Shown piece after piece: positions 1 through 17,400 of a DNA stretch of 64,000 nt. Both the position numbers and the translations under genes were made by a program. Where the stretch lies: positions 13,983,563 to 14,047,562 of the forward strand of contig NC_071348.1 of NCBI RefSeq assembly GCF_027744825.2, read 5' to 3'. Under the pieces are notes generated by a model that was not told the origin of the DNA, made no database searches, and saw only the letters and a program-made list of their open reading frames with translations. This DNA is from Synchiropus splendidus. Lineage: Eukaryota; Chordata; Actinopteri; Syngnathiformes; Callionymidae. Numbering within the stretch: the first letter of the stretch is position 1; each line of letters starts with the position of its first letter.

Positions 1-77
1 ATAAGGGTGAAATGACATTTTAAGCTATCCTGGTTAGCAGAGGAGGAATAGCTTGGGCTGCTTATAACAATGGCTGC

Positions 78-337
78 TGAAAGATGGAGCATGTGCTTGA
101 CAGATGGAATCGGCGCGTCCTCCATCATAGGAACTTGGCCTGCTGTGGTGAAGGAAGAACTGAGTCAAATAGCTTTTAGGATGCCTCCTGGATGCCCAGC
201 TGGTGAGGTGTTTGGACATGCACAGTTGGGAGGAGTCCGTGGGGCATGCCCATGACATGTGGGAGTTTGGGGTTAGCCAATATAGACCAAGTGGTAGGGT
301 TTGCTGAGGGAGCCAGGTTTCCCTGCTAGTCCTTAGT
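78..337 (+). mobile_element. LINE (non-LTR retrotransposon) remnant, 3' part of RT ORF
   Basis: Reading the + strand gives degraded pieces of the C-terminal part of a common teleost non-LTR retrotransposon polyprotein. At about 80-170 it resembles the 'RIGA(A/S)S...VVKELS' block. At 181-255 it reads RMPPGCPAGEVFGHAQLGG, matching the family's 'RMPPGRLPGEVF' block. The sequence between these blocks in intact copies is missing, so this copy has an internal deletion as well as stops. The tail (about 265-337) still follows the family at DNA level. The same family recurs on the other strand at 45192-45980. I do not assign a Repbase family name. Confidence 0.7.
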
Positions 338-1840
338 TTTTGTACTTGAAGTGCCTTCATGGCTTGACTGTTTGTGTCTGTGGCATGTGGTATTTTGCCA
401 GCTAAAATTCTCCAAGCATTTACATATTGCAAGCGCTCACACATTATTATGGAAGAGTCTGTATAAAGTCTGTATAATGTATATAAAGCAATTCGGACAT
501 AATGAGGGGGAAATGTATTGACAGATGCTGTGTATTACAACAAGAAGAATTTTACTGAAAAAAATAAACAAGGCATGTAGATTAATAAATATATAGGGAA
601 AACATGTACACAAAGAAAAGTCATGAAAAGACACATTCTTAGAATGAATTACAAAATCCATTAAGTAGTAAATTACAGCCATTCACAAAATATAAACAAC
701 TCAAACGACAAGTCGAAATTTTACTTCTAGAGTCTTGTGGATTAATGAATAAGCCAGCCGTTGATAAATAATTCCTGTTATCATCCAACGGTTAGGGATG
801 AGAGGACAATACTGTAGCTCATATACAGGTATAATATTTCAGGAAATACATGGCACGTGTCCAATTTCAGCAATTGAAACCCTGAATGGGCGTTTCAGAT
901 TCCCCTTGTTTTTTTAAACAGCGTTTCCACTGAACAGTTTTGAACTCTTTGAACTGAATGTTAGAATCATTTCGACCAAGCAAATAGCTCGCAGTGTGAG
1001 CTGTGTGGCAGTGGGTCTTGCCGATGGCGTTTTTGCAGGGCAAAGTGGAGTTACATGACTAATGACAGTGGACTCCGGGCAACCTGTCGTGTTGCGTGCA
1101 CTGACTTTCCCAACACTGGTCAGTTGAGCAGTTAGTTCAAACCGGCGAGAGACCCGGCGAGTCAGTGTGGGTGTGTGTGCAGAGAGGGAGGGGGAAGATC
1201 TGGCAAACTGGTGCTGCCTCAGGCTTACTACTGCGTTCGTGCTAACACTACTACAACTGCACTCAGATGACCCACATCCTGTAAAGATAGAGCAAAATGA
1301 GGGGGGTGGGCGTGCGTTGAAGGAAATGAAGATCACCTGACAGTCACATGTTGCGAGCAGGGCACTGGGTTCACCCTCCGATTAGTCAATAGATAAGCAG
1401 CACTGACTCGTGCAAAAAAGCAGACGTTGTGTCAACACTTTCAGAGGAGAAGGAAGCGCTTCATCAATAATGCTTCAAAGGAATATTCAGCGGGATTAGG
1501 TCCTTACATATTGTATCGACTTTTGTTCATTTACTTTTGCTTTTCTGATTGAACATTCTGGTGATGTATCCACTCAGAGGTCATGACTCTCGGTCACAAA
1601 ACAGGGGGGATGTCCTGACCTGGTTGGACATGAACTCCTTATCCAGGTGGGGGGTTTTACCCATCTTAGGGTCTGTATCTTAGAGCATCAGAACGCCCCC
1701 TCCGCAGTAACGTTTCCCGCTTCGCAAGGGACAGAGCCGCTCCAGATCCATCGAGCCATAACGTCCCGTCACTGGTTTTTGCAGTCCCTCGCCAGCCCGG
1801 TGGGTGGCGATAATCAAAACACACACATACTACAACTGCG
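338..1840. other. Intergenic, no supported gene
   Basis: No exon of a recognisable protein was found on either strand. The open frames here (for example 914-1336 on the minus strand) have low-complexity composition and no family resemblance. The left neighbour of prpf3 in other vertebrates is not visible in this window. Confidence 0.5.
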
Positions 1841-1844
1841 CGGG

Positions 1845-2227
1845 AAGTATCGCGAGATAGAACACAAATATCAGTCACTTCCGTTTCCGGGGCTTCGGCT
1901 TGGAACGTCGTGTGATCGCACACAGAAAGTTTCAAAGAATACAACTGGTAGCCTCTCAGCTTAAATCCTTGCGACTTTACTATATATATTTTTAATACAT
2001 GTGGTGGGCAGAACGTGGAACCGAATATATCTGTAAGTTTTACAAAGTTGCTTTCGTCCTCAGTCGTTTTAAACTCGAACCGCTAACGTTAACTTAGCTC
2101 TTAGCTATTTTTTTTATTGTGGTTGAACGTTTTCACTTGCTGAGTTTCGGTGCAACCAGATTCCAATGGGACTTGACTGTTTTTGAAATTGCTTTCGTTT
2201 TTCTGATGGTCGTGGATTCTCTGGCAG
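1845..2227 (+). promoter_or_regulatory. prpf3: Putative prpf3 promoter and 5' untranslated exon
   Basis: A TATCGCGAGATA element (1849-1860) resembles the TCTCGCGAGA motif of housekeeping promoters, and an ETS-like CACTTCCG follows at about 1877-1884. There is no clear TATA box at the right distance. A consensus donor GTAAGT at 2033 and an acceptor ending at 2227 (CTCTGGCAG) suggest a noncoding first exon joined to the coding exon 9 bases before the ATG. The exon 1 start cannot be fixed from sequence alone. Confidence 0.4.
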
Positions 2228-2236
2228 AGCATTATA

Positions 2237-7766
<5,530 letters not shown>

Positions 7767-7848
7767 AGGTGTACCTCATTCTGACGCTGCCAGAATCCCA
7801 CTTTGGAAAAACGGACTTCATCACATTTGAGTTTAGATGATGTGTAAC

Positions 7849-7854
7849 AATAAA
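7849..7854 (+). promoter_or_regulatory. prpf3: prpf3 polyadenylation signal
   Basis: AATAAA 83 nt after the stop codon at 7764-7766, giving a short 3' UTR. Further AATAAA copies at about 8014 and 8197 could serve as distal sites before rprd2 begins. Confidence 0.7.
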
Positions 7855-8308
7855 GACGTGCAGATTTTTTTCAGCTGCTCACAGCATCACATGGCACTGG
7901 ATGTTACAGTTGGCATCTTAGAAAGTGTGTCTTTAATTATAACCCCCAATTTATCAATCTGAATATGTTTCATTCGCATAATCTGTTGGATTGTGTTATG
8001 TTTTATGTGAGGGAATAAAGACAACTGGGTCGATATGAACCTGGTTATCGTGAAGCAATGTGACTTTTCTTCTTGCAATTATACATAACTCCACCTGTGA
8101 CGTGCTCAGCAAGTGAGTTTAACACTTGATCTGCCCAACTCCAGTGTTATCCCATGGCGGGGATTCATAGTTGCTGTAAATGTTGCAAAAGTCTGGTATG
8201 AATAAATCACATCAGATGGAATTAATTCTTTTGTCTACCTCAACGTGTGTGAGTATGGCAACATTTTATTTATAGACCGACCTCAGTGAACATAATGCGT
8301 GCTCTCGT

Positions 8309-8422
8309 CCAATGTTTTTTTTTTTTAATGAATTCGTGGGTGTATTTGCTTGGACTCGTCCTACATGAGCTGCTTCACCTCCATCGGCAGCTTGCGATAA
8401 GCTCACAGGAAAGATGGCGGCC
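8309..8422 (+). promoter_or_regulatory. rprd2: Putative rprd2 promoter / leader with YY1 site over the ATG
   Basis: A CCAAT box at 8309-8313 lies about 100 nt upstream of the start. AAGATGGCGGCC at 8411-8422 is a full YY1 consensus that contains the initiator ATG. The transcription start is inferred to be between these two, within about 650 bp of the prpf3 stop codon. Confidence 0.45.
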
Positions 8423-11400
8423 GATTCTGCGGCTGCAAGTGGACATGGCGCTCGCAGCTCCAGCGCTGCGCTGGAAGCGTCTCTGGACCGAAAGTTTCAA
8501 GGAGTTTCCAATACCATGGAGTCGATACAAAGCCTTTCGAATTGGTGCATTGAAAATAAAAAGCACCATGGACTCATCGTTCGCTACTGGATGAGGTGGC
8601 TCAAGAAATGTGAGTAGCATGCTAATGTAGCTAAAGCTGGCCTTTTGCTAATTCCTGCGATCACTTTGGGAGGTTGCTATGAACGAAGTGGACATTTTCA
8701 TCATGGGGACAGTCTTATTTTTTGCATTTTGCACAGCAGTCTTGTATTTACGTTTCTACCGGGAGTGAATGACAAATGTGTTTGTTTGAAGGCGCCATTT
8801 GCTAACAGGCGAGTGTCGCTCTATGCTAGCCGTTGTTTACGTTCTATCTCCGAGACCGTAGGTGCTTAATTAATAGTTAGTGTTTTTTTTATTATTATTA
8901 ATAAGTGTTCTGCGTTGTAAACACTAAAATTGCGCCATGATGTTTTTTTTTTTGCACGTATGATCGCGAGTTTTAAAAACGTTTCGTGTTAAGTGCTACT
9001 ATCATTTTTAATATCAACTGTTTTTGTTTAAAGAATAACGAACCAAAAAGTGACAGTACTCTACTAAACACTCGAACACTTATTTACAAACTATCTGCAC
9101 TGGGCTCACAATTATAACTCTAAAATAATTGGCTTAATCTTACATTTAACCAAAGTTTTGTCTCTCGCCTGAATGGGTGCAGAGTGGTGGTCTGACCCCT
9201 TATGCACATCAAGCACACGTTTCTGAGGATGAAAACCCTCTGTGATGGACCTCTTTTCAGATCGCTGCATATGGGACACATCTCTCTACGTTATAAATAG
9301 GGCTGCCAGTAGGTTACATTTTAATCGCAATCGCACTAAGGCTGTTAAATTAATGACACATTTTGTTTCTATTCCAAGTGTAACTTAAAGATTTAAACAC
9401 CAGAGTGGCCAATAATAGTTTGCTCATGCAAACGTTTTCCACAAAAATCCAACATTAGATTAACCTCAGAAGCACTGAAGAGGTTAAAAAAAGCATAAAG
9501 TAGACATCATTGACAGATACAAAATGTGTAGTTTTCCTTCAACTTCAGTGCAATTGAGAGTTGACAGTGCACACTCAGTGGTTCTATCAGACTATTTATT
9601 GTGTGTCTTGTGATTATGGCCATCATTTTAATAAGTCCACCAGCACAAAAATGTGAACTTAGTCTTATTTCACTTTTAAACTGCCTCCCAAAAAATGGAT
9701 ATTCTCATCCTATGCATGGATGCTGCTCGACTGCCCACCTGCTCTCATCACCCCTTCCTCAGCACAACTGTCTTATTCCAATATGATCAAACTTTCTCTA
9801 CGATCACGTTGAGAACAGGCTTTTAGCTAGCTGCAAAACATGAAAAAATGTCCGACTATTTGTGGCTGTATAATACGCTAGTCGTAGTGTCATCACACTT
9901 GCTTGATTGAAAAAAATTGTTACCGCCTGGTAATTTTGCAGAATATTATCGAAATTCACTGATTCTCAACCCTTTCGAAGCCGTTGCTTGGCCATCAAGG
10001 TTGCCATATTTGTTTACCGGCGTAAGCTTGTGGTTATCCACATCTTGCGAGTTGTGATAATTGCGGCATAGAATTGCGCTGTTATTGATGGGATGTTGGC
10101 TGGTGACAGGAGGAAACGGCAGATAAGTTCCAACTTTAAATAATTGTTTACAAAACCAACTCATACATTTTTTTATTTTCTTTTTTAATTTGTATATATA
10201 TATAATATATTCATTCAGTATATATTTGTACATTATATTAATATTATATTCAGTATGTATTTACAGAATGAATGCTTGTTTAAATGTGTGAAAGTTTAGA
10301 AAACCATCACAGATACATGGCTGATACAACTGTGTGCTTATCTTGCATAAATGTATAAATGAAGATGAACATTAGACATTTAGCTTGTAGCAAGGGTAAG
10401 AATCATTAAAAAATTCTGGGACAGCCAAGTAAAACAACGGCCCAGGAGGCCTCTGCATCTAAAAGTGTTATTGATAAAATTACAGGGTGTGGGAAACTTG
10501 GCAGAAATGGTTGATGTTGTACCTATGCCTGGTTGTTGAGTGGCAGGGTATTTTTGGGAAAGTCACTGAAGATCAGCACACTGCGCATGCGCCACTGAAG
10601 CAGGAGCTGCGTGTATGTGTATATCAAATTGAACATTCAGTAGCTTGCGGACAGGACGTGATGCATAAGTGAATTTGGACTGAGGGAGCAAGCCTTTGGC
10701 AGCTTTTGAGTTTAACTTCCAAGTGGTCATTACAAAGACTGCAACAGTGTGCGACAAGTTCCTGCTCTGTGCCACCGTCATGTCCAGAACACAGTGCTTC
10801 AGCGGTGCCCACAGATTACATCAAAAAGAACAGTGTACTGCACTGTGAGGTACCAGCACACTTTTGCTGAGGTGGACTATCAACACAGTGCTTCAGTTCA
10901 GTTGCGATGTAATAGATATAATAATGCTTTCAAATTGCACAGCCAGTAATTTTTTTATATCATTGCATCACAATTTTCATTTTAATAGATATTTTTGTCT
11001 TTAAATATTGTTTTCCACAAGCCATTTTTAATGCAGCTGTAATCTGAACTGTAGGAAAAAGTAATCTAATCATTTTGACCCTTTCACAGCATATTAAAAT
11101 TCAAGTATGGAAACTATGCTTAGAAAGAAATTGTTTACAAGATTATATTTACTTTATTTGCTTTCATGTCTAATAGTACAGTTAGATTTTTGTACAATCT
11201 CCTCAACGCACTGAGCTCAAGTCTCAGGAAATGACATCATGCTGCATCGATTAGCATGGCGGCGAATGCTGCACACATTCTCTATCCTCAGCAGCAAACG
11301 TAACTCCTTATTGTCAATGATTATTGATTTTAGTGATGCGTAGATGCATTTTTCATCATCCATTCCTATTTTACCGGGCAGTGGGTCCTGAGTGGGTCTC

Positions 11401-14400
11401 CATAGTTGTGGGGGAAACACTGACATGATTGCTCAGATAAATGCATCTCACCTCTGGCAAGGAGGTTATGTTTTCAATGGCATTTGTGTTCGATATAACT
11501 TAAAATTATGGAAGGATTTGGATGACATTTTTAGGAAATGGGACAAGGACCAAATTATGAAAATTTTGGAGATATTCAGATCACCCTCTGGATCTAGAAA
11601 TATTTATTTTATACACTGCGTGCATGCATTTAGCTCCTTTCACATGATAATGTGTATATGCTGAAATGGTACAGTTGTGAGTGCCAGAACAGCTCAAGGT
11701 CTCTGGTTTGATTAAGGTTTTCCGTGTCACGTGGGATCATGTGAATTAGTATAATTTTCACATGCAAGCTTATTAATTATTATTGCCGCCAAGGAGGCTA
11801 TGTTTCAACAGTGTTGTGTGTCTGTGTTTAAAATGGCTTGAAAAGTTATGGACGGATTTAGATAAAGTTTTGGTGTGTGTGTGACATAGGACCAAGAGAC
11901 ATGATTCAATTTTAGCATCACAGTCCGGATCCATGTATTTTTTTTAATTTTGGCGAAACCTCTGCTGGGATAGGCTCCAGCACTTTCCGCTACCCTGAAC
12001 AGGACTAAGTGGTGCTTAATTGATGATGTATGTATGTATTTATTTTATGATGTATTTGATATTTTGGTTATATAGAGGAGCATACTTTGTTGTTCACACA
12101 AACTTGGAATTATGTTGAGATTGTTATTATACAGTATTATGAATATCTGCTGGAGAAACTGACTCATTTCTCTATGATCCTTATGTTGGTAAATAAACCT
12201 ATGTAATATAAATATTTTTCAGCGGGTTCTGATGTACAGCTGCTGCCTTTCAATATGAGAAGTATTGAGTCATGTTAGGGGAAAAAAATAAATTTCGGTT
12301 GACACTTTTGCAAGAGGAAAGCCAGATGGCAAAGCTTTTTAATTGGAATTTATTATCTGATCCCCAAGCTACTGTTTGACACCAAGCTGAAAAGCTTCTT
12401 TATGGTGTTTTACCCCAGTTCTTAGCTCCCTTCACATGCACACATGAAAATAGAATGAATTTTCAACATTTTAAGAACAGTGCTCTTCACAAAATGCATA
12501 AACACGTTGCTCCTTGAACATCCTTGATCTGTTTAAAGTAATTATTTTAAATAATGACTGGATATAGTAATACAACAAACATATTCATAATAATGAGGAA
12601 AAGGTGACTAAGGGGCTTTTCACACTGCAGATTTTGTCTCGGTGGCCTGAGTCCTATATGCCCCCTGCTGTGTAGCCTTGCACCTCTGCACCTCAGGCGA
12701 TGTCCTTTTTTTTCGTCTCAGCTGGCGGCGCTCTGCTCAAAATAGCTGGCTTGTGACCCACGACAAAGCACGTCTGAAGAAAGTCGTCATGAGCCAGGCG
12801 ACAACTTTATTTTTTTTAATTTCACTTCTATGAGTCGGTTATTAACTGATGTCGGATCTCTGCCACGGTTGTAAAAGAATGTGGTGTTTCACAACCAAAA
12901 GTAAACATGAGAGAGTCATGTTTATTTTCCAAAAAACACAAATGTGGAAACTAGCTGCTTAATACAAACTGTCTTCATTTAGCCATGCTACTCTCACAAC
13001 ACGTTGAACAAATTGAGAGAAATTACTGACCATTGAGAAGATTTCTATCAGTGTAGTACAAATCCAGACGTCAACAATGATCAATGAATAGTCTGGTAAT
13101 CTTCAATCTTCTCTGCCCAGAACAAGGTGCAGCTCTCCAGGCAGGATCAGGTCCGCGGCCAAAACCCAGTTAGCTTGTGTTCACATAAGCCGAACACACT
13201 TTGTCTTGAAACAAAATTCCACTGTGTGAAAAGCCCCTAACTGGTGCGCACAAGATACTCTCTGCTGTCAATATAAATGCACGGACTACGAAAACAATGT
13301 AGTACCTATGCCAGGACTGTAGTGGCGCTGCTCTATCAGATGAAGAAGATGGCATGTGTGCATGAAGTTTGTGCACTAATCTTAGCTCAGGAGTAAACAA
13401 ATAGATCATGAAGGGACGCTAGTGTATACCGACGATGGAGTTGAGCTTATGACGAGTCAACAATGTGAGAGTGGTTGGGGAGGTGTGTTTCTCAACTCTG
13501 TTCTAGGCCTCTGCAATAAATTGTGGAAAAAAATAGTGATTTTGATTCACCCCTGAATTTGATTCGCATTAAATTTACAAACCGACTGAATTTTCATTTG
13601 AGTTTTACGCTCCCAAGCGGCGATAAGAATCGTAATGCACCACTTTTCTCTCTCTTACATGTGCTTGACACACTACTGTCTGTCTTGAAAGCCCAAAAGT
13701 TTAATGGTTAATCTTATCACTTACGATCTAGTTGTTGTTTGCATTACTGAAGTGTGTCTCCAACATTAACAAAGAATTGTGTCATGTGAAAATAGACAAT
13801 TCAATGGTTGTATTTGTAACGTCACAGGCTGTTCTGCCAGTTTTATTATGTGATATAAATGGGACAGTTTGAGACATGCCAAAATGTTTGCTGCTGAGTG
13901 GCCGCTGGTGAAAGATGTGGTGGAGATGTTGTTTTAAGGTTTCCTATAAGATAAATAGCTGTTGCCATGACAGAGTGCAATGAATATTAAACCTGTTGTA
14001 TGCTTGATCCTGGGATGTATGGATAGGAGGGTGAGGACTGTGATGCAGAATGTGCTGGGTATGGAGGCCAGTGTGGTCAGAGTAGGGTAGAGTTTAATTT
14101 GGAAATAACTCTCTAAAAAGCTGTTCCTCAGCCTGGTGATCTGAGTCCAGAGGTTCCTGTAGCACCCACCGGAGGGCAGAAGTGCCGAGAGTTTGAGAGG
14201 GATGGGATGAATGATGGAGGATGCTGCATGCTCGATGTAGGCAGCGTTCCCTCTGAATGTCCTCAATGTATGTTGGGCAGTTTTCACCACCGGCTGCAGT
14301 ATTTTCAGTCTGCAGTAGTCCAGTTTCCATTAGGGATGCGCTGTATTGAAAAAATTAAAATGCCTGGCCGAATACTGAATAATATCCAATGTGGTTAAGC

Positions 14401-17400
14401 CTTTTACTGTTTTTTTCAAAATATTGCTGAAATAGTTGAACCCATTTATATAAATGTTACTCAAAGAAATTTAGAGTTTAGATGTCTGACTGTATGATGG
14501 ACTTTTTGACTTTTAAGATTTATTTTAGACTTGGATTGTCAAATAATAAAAAAAAAAAAACAATCACCAATATATATTATAGGCTAATAATGTAAACAGA
14601 AGGGTAAACAGAAAGTTTGGTAGAACGCTTATTGCAAAATGCGATTGTTTTTTAAATAATCGCATTTTAAATACACTTTATGTAGATCAAAGAGGAATTG
14701 TGTGATACTTGGGTCGGAAAGTCAAAATTATTTCGACTTGTATTGAACAGTCCAGCTGCCCGGACAGCAAGCCAGGGAGTCTGTGCTGTCACTGCTGAAG
14801 TGGAGGATTGTGTTAGCAGGTTATTCTCAGCACACCAAACAGCCAGATGCTGTACCTCCTTGCAGTAGGACATCTCATCATTGTTGCTGATGAGGCCAAT
14901 TGCAGTTGTATTGTCTGCAAGTTTTATCATGTGTTGGAGTCATGGACGGGTCTGCAATTGTTGGTAAAAAGGGAGTACTGGAGTGGGCTCGGTACACTGC
15001 CCTGTGGTACCCCTGTGCTGAGTCTGTGGGTCAGGAAGTCCATAATCCAGTGACAGATATAGGTGTTGATCTTCAAGTTTGGTGGATGAATTGGAGGGGA
15101 TGACAGTATTGAACACTGAGCCGGTCAATTTTCAAAGTTGAATGAATGAATATTTCAATCATCGCAAGCAAGTTCAACATTGTATGCACACTTCATGCAG
15201 AAGCGTCACCACAATGACGGAGCCGGCCACCATTGATACTTGACATGACAGCCGACATGGAAAGTGATCAAGAGTCAACAATCCGTCCAATCTGTCCATG
15301 AGAGTCAGACGTGTCATCAAACTGATCCCTCAACTGTTTGTGCAGTGGTTTGGTGCTGACAAGTTGTTGGACAAATATTAGTCTTTGATATAAGACCTTT
15401 CTTATGAAGGCCTTTCATTGTGTTGTGAGTTAGTTTGATGCGTGTATCAGGGATGGTTGTTAGTCGATGTATCCACTATTGTCTCTCATATAAACGCTCG
15501 GCGTCTCAAGTTCATACGAACATTCAACCATTCAATACTCTGAGTCAGAAGTAGGCATTTGCTTGTTGGAGACAAACACGGAACATAAACAACGGTTTAA
15601 AATGAAAACGACTGCACATCAGCTTCTGTAGCTCAACCGACTGCTGTGATATATAAATCACATTGAACTGCATTGAACTGTTGGGACAAGGCAGAATGAG
15701 AGCTGGTGTAAAGTGGATACAGTTAAAGGAATGATAACGTCTTGTACTAAGGCTCTCTTAAAAGAGTGAAGCAGAGTGAAGTAGAGTTCTTAATTTCTGA
15801 TCCCTCTTTCCACTTTCCCCATTTTTCTGAACAGTGTTTGTGTGTTGCTATTTGTAAACATCTCGTGCTAACTAGTGATGTCCAGAGTTTGAGATCCCTG
15901 GTTAAGATGTTGCCATTTACTATATATTTTGACTATTATCGGTCAGCAGAATGAACGTCATGAATGAAGAAACCTTGTGGACTCATGAGCGAGCCGTGAT
16001 TGAAGAATGACTAAGTGTGGTTATTTGCTGTAAATGTTTGCTATTTTGACTGGACCTTTCAGTAATGAATGATGTTGTAGTCAAATAACCCGGAACCAGT
16101 GGGCGTGCTCCAGTAATGCAGACATAATTCTCAACAATGCACACACCACATGCTGGATTATCCAAGTATCCAAGATGATGCTTTGTAAATTTAAGTGCAG
16201 TGCTTTTCACATCGTGATCTATATTCATTGTTTGAACACATAGGGCTATACAATTCCGCTCAGGTACCTAGAAAATGAGAACATGAAGGGGACAGGTATG
16301 ACTTTAGAGGATGATCTTTTGGCTCAGGTGGAGGAGCCAGACTTGCTATTGCAAAACCTGGTGTGAAATGGGGAAAGAAGACCGATTTTCAGGGACAATG
16401 GTGTGTGGTAAATATTGTCAATTGTTGTTGAATTTTCTGTGAACTTCGGTATCACTTGTGGCTCACTGTAGCAGCAGCTGTGCAATAGGCTTGTGCTGAT
16501 CTCTGTGTGTGTGTGTGTCAAATATTACCAGTTACCCTTGAACATTTATCCATGGAAGACTGTCGCATTCTGTAACTATGAAACTAGGCAATGTAACAAT
16601 GTGTTGCAACATCTTATCCAACACCTTATCCCTGTTTGTTGTGGAATCTATTATTTGAAAAATGTTTGTTATTTCTGACTGTCACCTTGTCAGGAAAGGT
16701 TTTGCGTCCCATGTTTCAAAGCAACTAGTATTTTGACTGCCTTTACTGAGATTTTCCCAGAATTCTGTTGGTCACTCTGTGTGAGTCGCACTATCAGCGT
16801 AACTTTGCTATCCACACCTCGATGGTAAGAAAAGATCCTGGCGAGAACTGAGTTGGAGTTTTTCCTCCAAAGGTCTATTGGAACACACAAATTTCCTGTA
16901 TAATCAAGATACAGAAGAGGCCTGGGCAAGGGTCTCCCCCGGAGACAAAATGTTCGTACAGCCCCGGTTATGAAATGAATCATGGTAGTTTTGTTTTCAT
17001 CTGTGACTTATGCAAATGTTGTTACTGATGGTTCTCTGTGGAGACTCTAAATCAAACTGAATGGGAAAAATGTGCCAACATGAATATTGCAATGATTTTG
17101 AAACATTGTTTGCTTTTTCAGGCTTTAGTCTGTTTGTCTTGGCATCTTAAAGATGTCAATTCAGGAAGTAAATGATCATATTTTCATGCAGAGAACAGTC
17201 TGGTTAAGGCAATTGCTCGAGTAAGGGTTCATTTGATACGGTTTGTCCTGGTAATGCACAGAATTATCAAATATGTCGCCTGCGTCATTTAAAACTGGGG
17301 TCTCGAACTTACAGCGTGTGGGCCATTTGCCCAATTTTAGCCTGAGAGTGCCCCCCACAGGGCACCCCCTCTGTGTCCACTGTATTTAAGTAAATTCCAA

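Noticed and set aside
914..1336. 140-codon minus-strand frame near the left edge
   Set aside because: Low-complexity Ser/Thr-rich translation with no recognisable relative; a chance frame cannot be excluded.
9959..9975. CTGATTCTCAACCCTTT, similar to a hAT MITE end
   Set aside because: No matching inverted end or 8-bp duplication was found.
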